A stretch of 25,536 nt of DNA. It comes from Thraustochytrium sp. TN22. Lineage: Eukaryota > Sar > Bigyra > Thraustochytrida > Thraustochytriidae. The position numbers were made by a program, and so were the translations under genes. The notes beneath the pieces are model-generated. The model saw nothing but the letters and a program-made list of their open reading frames with translations, was not told where the DNA came from and searched no databases. Positions 1-8,976 of the stretch are shown piece by piece. The stretch covers positions 1 to 25,536 of the forward strand of contig JABLUY010000370.1 in the NCBI GenBank assembly GCA_013306675.1, read 5' to 3'. Each line of letters begins with the position of its first letter. Position 1 is the first letter of the stretch.

Positions 1-55
1 CAGGCCGGGTACGACCGGCTCGGAGCCTCGGGCACCGGCAGCCTGAGTGGCCGGA
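1..55 (+). repeat. 55-bp exact direct repeat, copy 1 (cut by window edge)
   Basis: These bases are identical to 741-795. The match begins at the first base of the window, so the true repeat may be longer on the left. The sequence after base 55 differs from that after 795. It could be a dispersed element, one unit boundary of a 740-bp tandem array, or a terminal repeat. Confidence 0.9.
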
Positions 56-740
56 GCTGGCGCGCCGCGCGGCCAAACCAGCTAGCCAGGGCCGCCGTCG
101 ACGTCCGCGACCAGGGCCGAGCCGCGTTTGTCATTGCCTCCAACGGTGTTCCCGAGCGCGTATCCTGCTCGCGGCCAGTGGCTTGGAGCGCGTCGGAAAG
201 CTGACGCGCCGGGACCCGGAGAGGAGAAGGCCGTAGAACCGGAGAGCGCGCAGCGGGGCTGTCAGAATGGGCTGCTCTGCTCGTGACCCGTTTTGATAGC
301 TTTGCGGCATGTGGACAGGATGTAGATCTTCACTGTCAGGCAGCGTCGGAGCAGGAGCTGCCACTGGAGAGGAGCCCGCCTGCCAGTGGAGAGTTGCAGC
401 TGGCGGGCAGGAGCTGAGAACCCGTCACAGTCACTCAGGCTGCCCAAGGCTTTCAGGCGTCGCTACGACATCGGGAACATGGCAGCCGAGCGAACCGCCG
501 TCACACGCGGCCGTTGCCAGTGGAGGCGAGGAATTATCCATCCATCCTGCGGTTTGGTGGGCCGAGATTGTGGGGCACAGCGACGGCCTCAGCCTGGCTG
601 CGGCCTTCCGAGTCCGAGACCGTCCGAGACCGTGACTCCGAGTCGCTCAAGAGTCGCTCCGAGTCGGAACGGAGAACGAATGCAGTTCTCACAGTTCTAC
701 CGTTTGCGAGGACATGGCCCGCGTCCGGGCCCCGCCGCCC

Positions 741-795
741 CAGGCCGGGTACGACCGGCTCGGAGCCTCGGGCACCGGCAGCCTGAGTGGCCGGA
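741..795 (+). repeat. 55-bp exact direct repeat, copy 2
   Basis: This is the second copy of the sequence at 1-55, in the same orientation and with no mismatch. The flanking bases on the right (after CCGGA) are unrelated to those of copy 1. Confidence 0.9.
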
Positions 796-1373
796 CAAGA
801 CGGTAATCATGAGCGAGTCACGACGCAACCAAGACACAAAATCGGAGGCGGTGGCGGGCAGGCTATTAGCGACTATTAGCAGCAACGCAAGCGTGCGCAA
901 GCGCGGCACGCAGCACATAGGCCGACATGTTCCGATTTGCACCTGCGCAGGCGCTGGCCGTCGCCGTCCGCCGGCGTCTGATTACGCTTTCCGTGCCGCG
1001 CCATGCCGCGCTACGCTGCACTGTACAGCACTGCGCCGCGCCGCGCCGCACTCAGCGGGCTACCCAGACCGCGCCCACCCAACTCTGAAGAAGCACGCTT
1101 CGCTTCTTGTAGCGCGTCCGTGCAAGAACCTGGCAGGCGGAGTCTCGAGCGAAAACTCTGCCACGCCTTACAAGCTCGGTGATCCTTCTCAGTCCTGCCG
1201 CCCGTCAGGGACAAGCGATGCAGGCTTCTCCTGGCTCTGCGCGCGAATCGCACGCCGCACGCGCCCGCACGCGCCCGCCAGCACTGGCCTCTGATTATGA
1301 TCTTTGGGCTGTCCCGGTGCCGTCACCGCTCTCAACCTCGCACACGCCTCCGAGTCGTGCACCTGCTCGGCCC

Positions 1374-1400
1374 GCTCTCAGCGCTCTCAGCGCTCTCAGC
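1374..1400 (+). repeat. 9-bp tandem repeat, three copies
   Basis: The unit GCTCTCAGC occurs three times head to tail. A fourth partial match (GCTCTCA) follows shortly after. It lies in non-coding DNA about 560 bp before the kinase start. Confidence 0.85.
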
Positions 1401-1704
1401 AGCCTGTGGCGCTCTCAAAGCCAGCCAGATCGGTCGCGCCACCGGCCGCGCCGCGTCGCCCGCGAGCTGCCGGGCCGGACGAGCGCGCCGCCGCTGGCCT
1501 CGACAATTGATTGACTTGGTCGCTCTTCAGCTGCTGGTTGGTTGCCAGGCCGGCAGCGGCAATGCGCGTGCGTGGAGAACGCCGCGCGTGCCGGAGCCGC
1601 GCGGAGCCGCGCCGCGAGACAACCGGCGCGCGGCACGCGCGGGCCGGCCAGCGCGGGACGCCCGCGCGCACGCTTGTCCACCACCACCCGCTCTCGTGTG
1701 TCGA

Positions 1705-1730
1705 GCCCGCCCCCCCCCCCTCCCCCCTCC
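1705..1730 (+). promoter_or_regulatory. C-rich tract (G-rich on the minus strand)
   Basis: The tract consists of C runs of 3, about 12 and 6 separated by single G or T bases and followed by CC. On the opposite strand this is a G-rich sequence able in principle to form a G-quadruplex. It lies about 235 bp upstream of the kinase ATG, so a promoter or leader role is possible but not shown. Confidence 0.4.
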
Positions 1731-1963
1731 GAGCGTCTGTTGCGTTTGATGCGCTTTCGATGTTGAGATCGCCAGGGCTTAGCAGCCAGCGAAGGACTTG
1801 TAGTGAATCCGGGAAATCGACCAATGGCCCTTGCACGGAGAGCGGCCACTAGGGAGAACGGAGCGCTGCGAGCTGATCAGCAATTTCGCGAGGCAAAGTC
1901 CAGCAAACCGGCAATCATCGAGGCGGAATTTTGGGTGGTCAGCGAGCTGAGCGTGCAAGCCGG

Positions 1964-3010
1964 ATGGACCCGATCTCAGGGCTGGCGATCGTGTTGCAGC
2001 TGGTGAGCGATGCCTCTTCGATGCTCGAGCACGCGCGCGCTTGCAAGCGCAAGGCCACGCACCTGCGCAGCTCGCTGGAGCAGGTGTCGTCGCGGTTGCA
2101 GCAGCTGGATGAGGCGGACGTGGACGTCTCACAGCTGGAAGCGCAAATGAGGGAGATCGTGGGCCTGCTGCAGCCGCACTTCGGGTCGACCAAGGGCCCA
2201 GCAGCGCGCATCCTGGCGCTTATGAGCGTGCGCACGGCGAGGCAGGCGCTCACGGACGCTGAGCAGCATCTGCAAACGACGCTGCAGCTGTGCCAGATCG
2301 ACCTGGTCCTCCCGCGGCGTCGGTCAGGCGTTCCAGGCGGTGGCTCGTTGCGCGATGAGACGGAGGCGGACGAGGAGGACGACCGCCGCGATCTGCTGCA
2401 GGGGCTGGAGCAGTTGCGCGAGGCCGGCCAGCTGTCGGGCGACCACGTCGATGTGGTCATCGAGATGTTGCGCGATGCGCCGAACGCGGACCTGGCCGCG
2501 GTGCAGGAGGGCCGCCTCGGCACACGGCACCAACGGCGCGCCGTGGACCAGGTGACCATTTGTCTGATCCATGAGCACGAGGCGGAGGTGGCGACCTTGG
2601 CGAGCGACCGCGTGTGGCTGCACTCGCCCGAAGAGCTGCTGGGCGAGGGCCGCTTCGGCCAGGTCCTGGCCGGCACGATGATCAATGAGGACGGCGAGGA
2701 GGAGGATGTGGCCCTGAAGCGCGTGCGGCCGTCGGCGAACCGTCTGCAGGTGCAGGAACAACAAGCACTGGTGGCGGAAGCGGAGAACTGGACCGGTCTT
2801 GTGCACAAGAACATCGTCTGCCTGCTGGGCACCTGCATCCTGGACAACCAGTTCCACCTGGTCATGGACCGCTGCGACATGTCGCTCGATGACCTCCTGT
2901 ACGAGCACGAGGTTCATGCTACCCATGAGGCGCTGCTGACGCTGGACAACCGTGAGACGGTGCTTCGCGGCATCTCTCGCGGCCTCGAATACCTGCACGG
3001 CAAGGGCATT

Positions 3011-3041
<31 letters not shown>

Positions 3042-5875
3042 TCCTGAGTCATGACCTGGGCCGCGTCAAGCTGGCCGACTTTGGCTTGTCGACGCGCACC
3101 GTCGCGGACGGCAGCTACGCAGAGACCGTCCGGCCGGTGGGCACGCCGCTGTACATGGCGCCCGAGGTGCTGGAGCCTCCGGCGCGCTGGACGACGCGCG
3201 CCGACATTTACTCGCTCGGCATCATCATCTGGGAGGTCTACCACGGGCAGACACCCTTCTCGCAGGGCGGGTCCGGCACGGACTTTGAGGCGCGCGTGCA
3301 GCGTGGCGAGCGACCCGTCATCTCGGACGAGGTGGACATTCGCCTCTGGGTGGTGCGCATCATCGAGCGCTGCTGGCAGCATGACCCGGTGCTGCGCCCT
3401 CGCGCCTCCGAGGTGCTGCGCGAGTTCGACCAGCACGGCCAGGGCGGGACGCGCCGCCGCTCCACGACCATCATCAAGACCGTCGTCAAGCGCTTCTCGG
3501 CGGCCTACAGCAAGCGCACGGGCAAGCACGTGCTCTCGCAGCGCCGCAGCAGCCGTCGCAGCAGTGGCAGTGGTGGCGCGGCGCCGCGGCAGCAGCAGCA
3601 GCGGGCGCAGCAGGCGCAGCAGCAGGCCTCGCTGCGGGGCGCCAGCGGCGGCGGCGGCGGCGCTTCGGTGTACTCGATCCAGACCTGGCTGAGCCAGCTC
3701 GCCAACGGGTCCCACGACACGGCCGACACGCTTCAAGCGCTCCACGAGGCGCTCGAGTACGAGTACGAGGCGGAGCGCGCTCTCTCGGACGGTGCCCTGG
3801 CCCAGGAACAGCTCCGCGAGGAGGCGCGCTCGCGCGGCGTCTTGCGCGACATCAAGGTGGTCCTGGAGCGCGAGTCACAGGTGCGGCTGCTCACGCAGGC
3901 GCTCTGGGTCATCCACTTCTCGCTCACGGGCCGCGGCGCGGGCGCCTTCCGCGAGCCGGCCGTGGAAACCTTTGGCCTCGGCGCGCTCGCTTGCCGCCTG
4001 ATGCGCAGCAACCAAGGCTCCGCCGACCTGCAGGCCGCGGCCTGCGCCGCCATCGGCAGCATGGCGCTCAAGACACGCAAGAACCAACAGAAGCTCGCTG
4101 GGGACGAGAACGCCGCAGTCGCCGTTGTCGAGGCGCTGCGCGCTTTCCCGCGTGATGCCGGCGTGCAGGCAAACGCGTGCGCCGCCGTCGCCAGCCTGGG
4201 CGAATTCGGCGACTGCAAGAAGGCCATGGTGCAAGAGCTGAACGTCGGCGAGCTCCTTGGGGCTGCCATGCGCGCGCACCAGCGCAACGCCGATGTGCAG
4301 GAGGAGGCGCTGCACGCCATCTCCGTGCTGGCCTCGTCCGACATGGGCGACGGCATTCTCAACGGCGACCCGGCCACCAACATGCTGGCCCAGCTCATGG
4401 CGCTCGCCAGCGCCTTGGACTCGGTCGCCGCAACGGAGCGCAACCGCGACATCCTCGGCAAGGAGCTCCGCCTCGGTCCCGACATCGTCTCGGCCATGCG
4501 CGCGCACCGCTCGCACGTTGGCGTGCAGGCCATGGGCTGCGACGCCGTACGCATGCTGGCCGTCGACGATGACCTGGAAGCCACCTTCGTCATGGAGCTG
4601 CGCGCTGGCGTCGACATCCTTGAGGCCATGCGCGCACACCGCAACAGCCTCGCCGTGCAGACCAATGGCTGTGGCGCGATCTGGCATCTGACCGCGGCGC
4701 AGGCACACCAGGAGGTCCTTGGTGTGCAGCTGCACGCTGGCGTCGATGTGGTGGCGGCCATGCGCGCGCATCCAGGCGACGCCAACCTCATGAAGCTCGC
4801 CTGCGCTTCGCTTTGGAACCTGTGCCGCATTGAGAGCTCCGCCGTGGCGCTCGTGCAGCAGGACGGCGGCGCGGCCGCCGTTCTTCAGGCCATGCGCGCA
4901 CACCGAGGCGTCGCCATCGTGCAAGAGAAGGCCTGCGGCGCGCTCTGGCGCATGAGCGACAACGAGCGCAACCGAGTGGTGCTCTGCCAGCAGCTCGGCG
5001 CGGGTGGTGACCTGCTCGAGGCGATGCGCGCCCATCGCCAGGACGACGACGTCCAGATGCTCGCCTGTTCCACGCTCTGGAATCTCGCCGAGGACCTTCA
5101 GAACCAGGTCATCTTGGGCCAGCAACTCCGCGCCGGCACCGAGATCGTCCAAGCCATGCGCACGCACGCCGACAAGGTCCCAGTGCAGGTCAAGGCCTGC
5201 GGTGCGCTCTGGAACCTCGCCAAGAATGACAGCAACGAGGTGGACCTGGTCCAGTCACAGGGCGCCGCCGCCGCCATCCTAGACGCCATGCGAGAGCACC
5301 GCGACCAGGTGGAGCTCCAGGTCCTAGGGCTCGCGGCGCTTTGGAACATGTGCTACAACGAGCGAAACCAGATTATCATCGGTCAGGACTTGAACGCGGG
5401 AGCTGAAGTCCAGCTCGCCATGCGCGCTTTCCGCGACGAGCCCACCGTTCAGGAGAAGGCCTGCGGCGTCATTTGGAAGCTCGCCCGCAACGACGATAAC
5501 GAAGTCGCCCTCGTGCAGACCACCGGTATCGGGCCCGACATCGTCACGGCCATGCGCACGCACATCTCCCGAGCCAACGTCCAGGCGATCGCCTGCGCCG
5601 CGCTTTCCAGCCTCGGCGTCAATGCCCGCAACAAGCAAATCCTTGGCCGCGACCTCAACATCGGCCAGGAGGTCCTTGCCGCCATGCGCGCCCACCGATC
5701 CGACCGTGGCGTGCAGGAGCGCGCCTGCGCCGCGCTCCTCACGCTCGCCTTTGGCAATGAGATTCGACAGATCCTCGCGCGCCAAGGCGCCGCCACCGAC
5801 ATTGCCCAGGCCCGCACCAACTTCCCCGACCTCCAGCTCGCCTCCGTCGTCTACCTCATGTTCTCTACTTCTTAG
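1964..5875 (+). CDS. Helical-bundle/protein kinase/ARM-repeat protein (candidate MLKL-like cell-death kinase)
   Basis: The protein has 1303 residues and begins at the first ATG of the frame (MDPISGLAIVLQ...). Residues about 3-115 form four amphipathic helices with a hydrophobic first helix, resembling the HeLo/RPW8/MLKL-type bundle. An acidic linker (about 132-140) and more helices to about 185 follow, like an MLKL brace. A Ser/Thr kinase of TKL character spans about 219-490, with a GEGRFG loop (227-232), Lys252 in ALKR, HRDLKPANVLL (Asp353, Lys355), DFG (Asp372) and APE (399-401). All catalytic residues are present, so it should be active. A basic linker and a Gln/Ala- and Gly-rich stretch (about 532-566) lead to about 13-14 ARM-type units reaching the C-terminus. 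In plants and animals, bundle-kinase proteins of this layout permeabilise membranes in cell death; that role is only inferred here. An ordinary signalling scaffold kinase is the alternative. The kinase call is very sure, the bundle call moderate. Confidence 0.9.
4496..5815 (+). repeat. Coding ARM array with exact 132-bp period
   Basis: The A of the AMR-motif ATG falls at 4496, 4628, 4760, 4892, 5024, 5156, 5288, 5420, 5552 and 5684, always 132 bp (44 codons) apart. Earlier, more diverged units lie upstream (for example 4136 and 4268, also 132 bp apart). The unit consensus is roughly AMRAHR-x4-VQ-x2-AC-x-ALWNL-x-N-x2-N-x3-L-x-Q. The ten units therefore contain no net insertions or deletions. 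Confidence 0.9.
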
Positions 5876-6006
5876 TTTGCAAGCCGGACTTCGCCGCCGC
5901 CATGACCACTACGTTCAAGTTCACACATACATCGCGCGCCCTTCTCCACTTCTTAGTTTGCAAGCCGGACTCCGCCGCCTTGACCACTATGTTCGAGTTT
6001 ACACAT
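5861..6006 (+). repeat. Tandem duplication covering the kinase stop codon (81-bp unit)
   Basis: Bases 5861-5928 (last codons, TAG and 3' flank) recur at 5942-6006 with a few substitutions and a 3-bp gap. Both copies contain ACTTCTTAGTTTGCAAGCCG. The offset is 81 bp. The coding gene ends inside copy 1, and copy 2 is entirely 3' non-coding. Confidence 0.9.
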
Positions 6007-6767
6007 CCCTTCTCTCATGATGGTGGCCTTCAAGTTGTTCCGGTCGCCGTCGCTGGCGACCAAGCTCGCGGGCTGGCAAGCCCTAGATGTCCGTGTCAAG
6101 CCCGCGCGTGAGCTAGCCCGCCCTTTACGCTGAGACTCCTCTCGAGTCAGGGTGGTCGAGGTCCTGCACTTCTTCCTGCTTGTGGTCGTCCTTGACCTCG
6201 TTCCGGTCGCCGTCGCCGGCGTCAGGGCTCATGAGCCGTGAAGCCCTGGAAGCCCTTGCCTTGCGCGCGCGCGTGAAATAGCCTGCCTTTTTCGCCGAGA
6301 CTTCTCTCGGGCCAGGCTCTGCTCTAGGCTCTGCTCTCGGTCCTCCTCTCGTGGTCGTCGTCCTGCACCTCGTGGTCTTTGACCTGCACCTCAAGGTCGT
6401 GGCCCTGCCTATCGTGGTCATCGCCTTCCACTCGCGGTCCTCCTCCGCGCTCTCTTCCTCCTCTCCTCCGCGCTCTCTTCCTCCTCCTCCTCCGCGCTCT
6501 CTTCCTGCTTCCCCTCCTCGGCCTGCTCAGCCTCCTCGTCGTCGCCCAGGCTCCTGCTCCTTTTTCTCCTTCTCCTTCTCCTCGCTGTGCTCGGAGCCCA
6601 GGAGGTCGTCCCGGCGCTCGGCGACAGAGCCCAACCAAGCGCGGCGGCGGCAACGGAGACGGCGGCGCGAGGGCAAGAGCGGCGGACGGCGGCAGCGGCG
6701 CGGACGCGCTCCGCGACGGCCCGGCCCTGCCCGGCCCGCGGCCGCGGCCAGCTGCGTCCGAGTCGCC
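5876..6767. other. Non-coding stretch between kinase and RING-CH genes
   Basis: This holds the 3' flank of the kinase gene and the promoter and leader of the RING-CH gene. It contains the second copy of the stop-codon duplication, a degenerate 163-bp duplication (6038 onward and 6201 onward) and a strongly pyrimidine-rich CTCCTCC stretch at about 6430-6590. The frame upstream of ATG 6768 stays open back to about 6351 but has no ATG, so I do not count it as coding. Confidence 0.6.
6038..6385 (+). repeat. Degenerate direct duplication, unit about 163 bp
   Basis: TTCCGGTCGCCGTCGCTGGC at 6038 matches TTCCGGTCGCCGTCGCCGGC at 6201. GAGACTCCTCTCGAGTCAGG (about 6131) matches GAGACTTCTCTCGGGCCAGG (about 6296). 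Further downstream both units carry GTCCTGCAC and TGACCT motifs in order. Indels separate the blocks, so this is an old copy. Confidence 0.6.
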
Positions 6768-7733
6768 ATGGAGGCACTGCGTGGGCGGCGCGAGGCCAAG
6801 AGCGGTACGGAGCGCGGCGCGGCGGCCGCCGCGAGCGACCTGGACGAGGTGTCCAGCGAGGACGCGGAGGAGGGCCTCGGCGGAACGGAAGAGCAAGTCG
6901 AGACGGCGTCCGAGGCCAGCGCCTCGCGCCTCTGCAGGTTCTGCTACATGGAGGAGGAGCCCGGCGGCGAGGAACTCGTCGCGCCCTGCGATTGTGCCGG
7001 CACGATCAGGTTCGTGCACGCCTCGTGCCTGAATCAGTGGCGCATGATGAACCTTGACAACGACCGCAGGTTCCGCTGCCAGCTGTGCCAGCGGCCGTAC
7101 CGGCTGGCGGGCGCGACGCACGGCGCGTGGCGGCCCCGGCGCGAGGTGGTGGATGCGGCAGTGCGCTGCGTGAGCGGCGCGCTGCTGGCGCCGCTGGCGG
7201 TCGGTGCGCTCTTTCTGTCACGCGTCGTGCGCCGCGACGACCTGTATGTGCACGGGCCCACGAGCGTGTACGCGCGGCCGTGGCGGCGCCGCACGTTTGG
7301 CAGCCTGCTGAGCGCCGAGGTGCTGGCGGACATCAACCTCTTCATCGTCGGCGCGGACCCGCGCAAGCTCTCGCGCGTGGCGCTAGCCATTTACGGGCTC
7401 GCCAAGCTCGGCAGCTACGGCTGCACCTTTTGGCTGTTTACGGATGGCCTCGCGGACGTCATTCCAGTGCACGTCCAGGACGCCAACGGCGAGGTACGGC
7501 CCTCTCCCATGATTGCCATCCTCAAGGCCGTGCTGGAGTTCTACATTATCCCATTCTTTTTGCGCACACCTCAGTCGCGCATGAAGCTGCCCTTTTTCGC
7601 GCTCACAAGCGGCGTCGGCCTTTGGTTTATCTGGGCCTGGATCCACAACCGCTTCCGCGCTCTCCTGCTCGAGTACTTGCCAGCGTACCGCCGTCTCGAG
7701 CTGGGCGAGCTGGACCGCGCTGTCGCGAATTGA
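6768..7733 (+). CDS. RING-CH (MARCH-type) membrane E3 ubiquitin ligase
   Basis: The product has 321 residues. The start is the only in-frame ATG before the domain and sits in GCCATGG context. After an acidic, low-complexity N-terminus (1-50) comes a C4HC3 RING-variant zinc finger with ligands Cys56, Cys59, Cys74, Cys76, His84, Cys87, Cys104 and Cys107. The CDCAGT and HASCLNQW signatures mark the RING-CH family, which recruits E2 enzymes and ubiquitinates membrane proteins. Hydrophobic segments near 127-150, 203-225, 248-265 and 274-293 suggest two to four membrane spans, with the RING facing the cytosol. The protein is far too short for Doa10/MARCH6, which has about 14 spans. The substrate and membrane cannot be read from sequence. 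The gene converges on NSA2 downstream. Confidence 0.9.
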   Translation: MEALRGRREAKSGTERGAAAAASDLDEVSSEDAEEGLGGTEEQVETASEASASRLCRFCYMEEEPGGEELVAPCDCAGTIRFVHASCLNQWRMMNLDNDRRFRCQLCQRPYRLAGATHGAWRPRREVVDAAVRCVSGALLAPLAVGALFLSRVVRRDDLYVHGPTSVYARPWRRRTFGSLLSAEVLADINLFIVGADPRKLSRVALAIYGLAKLGSYGCTFWLFTDGLADVIPVHVQDANGEVRPSPMIAILKAVLEFYIIPFFLRTPQSRMKLPFFALTSGVGLWFIWAWIHNRFRALLLEYLPAYRRLELGELDRAVAN

Positions 7734-7965
7734 CTGTTTTAGCCGCACGTCGGTCTTTCCAATGTCCCAGGCTGAGCCGCGCCGTCGCAAAGCAAACGGA
7801 TTGTAAACATCTCTGACGCCTCCTCTGTGTCTCTAGTAGTAGCTGACTAGAGCTGGACCGCACGGTCGCGAGCTGATTGCTGATTGCCACCATCGTGAAC
7901 ATCACACAGCCCCACATCACATCCGTCTCCAGCGTCTCGAGCGAGCAAAGGTCGCGAACTGATTG
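7707..7965 (+). repeat. Degenerate copies of the RING-CH gene 3' end
   Basis: The end of the gene (7707-7736, including the TGA) is echoed at 7850-7879, about 25 of 30 bases identical. A shorter, more decayed form lies at about 7934-7965 (CGTCTCGAG ... GGTCGCGAACTGATTG). The two downstream copies share following motifs of the AACATCACA type, and a related ATTGTAAACATC lies at about 7800. Confidence 0.6.
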
Positions 7966-8193
7966 TCAACATCACATGGCATCTACACGATCGATTTTGC
8001 AACTCTTACGAAAAAGGGAAATCACCAAACGTAAAGAACGGGTCCGTTGCTGGGCTGCGCTGACAGTGAGCGCTGAGCTCTAGTCGTGCGCTGTCCTGGG
8101 CCGCCTGCCGGGGCAATGCAGCGCGCCGAGCCGCTTTCGCGGCGGCGGCGCGCCGCGCGTGCGTCGCGCTCCCCCCTCCCCCACACACCCATT
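7734..8193. other. Convergent intergenic region, RING-CH / NSA2
   Basis: The two genes end facing each other, so this should hold both 3' untranslated regions and transcription ends. It contains the decayed copies of the RING-CH 3' end described separately and a C-rich CCCCCCTCCC patch near 8170-8182, next to the NSA2 stop. I see no gene and no clear AATAAA signal. Confidence 0.55.
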
Positions 8194-8976
8194 TTACACA
8201 AGCAGCACCGCGTTGATGCAGCCGTCGAGCTCCGGGTTGTTGGTGACCTGGGCGTAGGAGCCCGTCACGACCTTGCCCGAGGTGGTGACGAGGCCCAGCT
8301 CGTGCGTGGCAACCTCGATGATGGTACCCTTGGACAGGACGCCGAGCGCGGTGTAGGTGGTGGAGTGCGGGTTCTTCTTGACGCCGAGGATCTCGAGCTG
8401 GAAGGTCGCCTTGAGCTCCGGGTGCGTGACGTTGGCCTTCTTAAAGCGCAGGCCGGTGGGGCGGATGAACTTCTCGTACTTTGGCGGCTTGCGCGTAAAG
8501 GACGGGTCCACGAAGACGGGCAGGTTGACGCGGCGCTTCCACGACTTCTTCTGCCGCTTGCCCGAGCGCATCACCTGGAAGACCTCCGAATCGGCCAGCG
8601 GCTTGACCTTGGGGATGGGCACCTCCCACTTGCCGGCCTTCTCCTTGCGCTTCTGCTTGACGGAGTTGCTCAGCACCTTGGCGCGGTTCGTCTCCTCACG
8701 GTCCAGCAGGTACGCCGGCAGCGCGCCCTTTTGCACCTCCTCCTCCTTGGCGTGCTTGTTCTTGCGCTCGTCGTGCATGGCGATGGTCTTGCGCATCTCC
8801 GCCTTCTCCTTGAACCGCTTCTGGTTGTACAGCTTCGCCTTCAGGCCGTGCACCTTCTGCGCGTACTTGGACCGCCGGTGCGCCTCGCGCGCGTCGCGCT
8901 TGCGCTCGCGCTCCTCCGCGTCGAAGCGCCGCCCGTAGCGCTTCGTGTGGAGCTCCATGTGCTCATTCTGCGGCAT
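8194..8976 (-). CDS. NSA2: Ribosome biogenesis protein NSA2 (60S maturation factor)
   Basis: The product has 260 residues, the same length as the human protein. NSA2 is a nuclear/nucleolar GTPase-associated factor of pre-60S particles, needed for 27S pre-rRNA processing. The start [15 protein letters not shown] and the end [17 protein letters not shown] match the family at both termini, which fixes the ATG at 8976 rather than any codon upstream. The N-terminal third is rich in Lys, Arg and Glu (helical, rRNA binding). The middle has the conserved RAKVLSN and [18 protein letters not shown] blocks, followed by [20 protein letters not shown]. The C-terminal part is the S8e-like beta domain. The gene is intronless and conserved; nothing is odd except a GC-rich, open leader upstream. 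Confidence 0.97.
   Translation of the reverse strand: MPQNEHMELHTKRYGRRFDAEERERKRDAREAHRRSKYAQKVHGLKAKLYNQKRFKEKAEMRKTIAMHDERKNKHAKEEEVQKGALPAYLLDREETNRAKVLSNSVKQKRKEKAGKWEVPIPKVKPLADSEVFQVMRSGKRQKKSWKRRVNLPVFVDPSFTRKPPKYEKFIRPTGLRFKKANVTHPELKATFQLEILGVKKNPHSTTYTALGVLSKGTIIEVATHELGLVTTSGKVVTGSYAQVTNNPELDGCINAVLLV

Larger units (their letters stand above)
1..1963. other. Long non-coding stretch upstream of the kinase gene
   Basis: I see no convincing gene here. Open frames up to about 300 codons exist on both strands, but they have arginine/alanine/proline-rich, family-less translations typical of chance frames in GC-rich DNA. The stretch holds a 55-bp exact direct repeat (1-55 and 741-795), a short run of GTCCGAGACC-like units near 611-630, a 9-bp tandem repeat (1374-1400) and a C-rich tract (about 1705-1730). 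The last few hundred bases must contain the promoter and 5' leader of the kinase gene that starts at 1964. No tRNA-like or rRNA-like sequence was noticed. Confidence 0.6.

Noticed and set aside
386-1294. 302-codon open frame in the left non-coding stretch
   Set aside because: It starts at a non-ATG codon, its composition is Arg/Ala/Pro/Ser-rich without domain-like blocks, and overlapping frames of similar quality exist on both strands. GC-rich DNA yields such frames by chance.
2324-3745. 473-codon antisense frame opposite the kinase domain
   Set aside because: It is a codon-bias shadow. The plus strand carries a complete kinase with all motifs in order, and the antisense translation has no recognisable domain.
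3875-5167. 430-codon antisense frame with periodic MRAHG-like motifs
   Set aside because: The periodicity is the mirror of the plus-strand ARM array, not an independent repeat protein.
1964-5875. Pseudokinase, as in vertebrate MLKL
   Set aside because: Lys252, the HRD Asp353 and the DFG Asp372 are all present, so there is no sequence reason to call it inactive.
6768-7733. Doa10/MARCH6 identity for the RING-CH protein
   Set aside because: Doa10 is over 900 residues with about 14 membrane spans and a TD domain. This protein has 321 residues and at most four spans.
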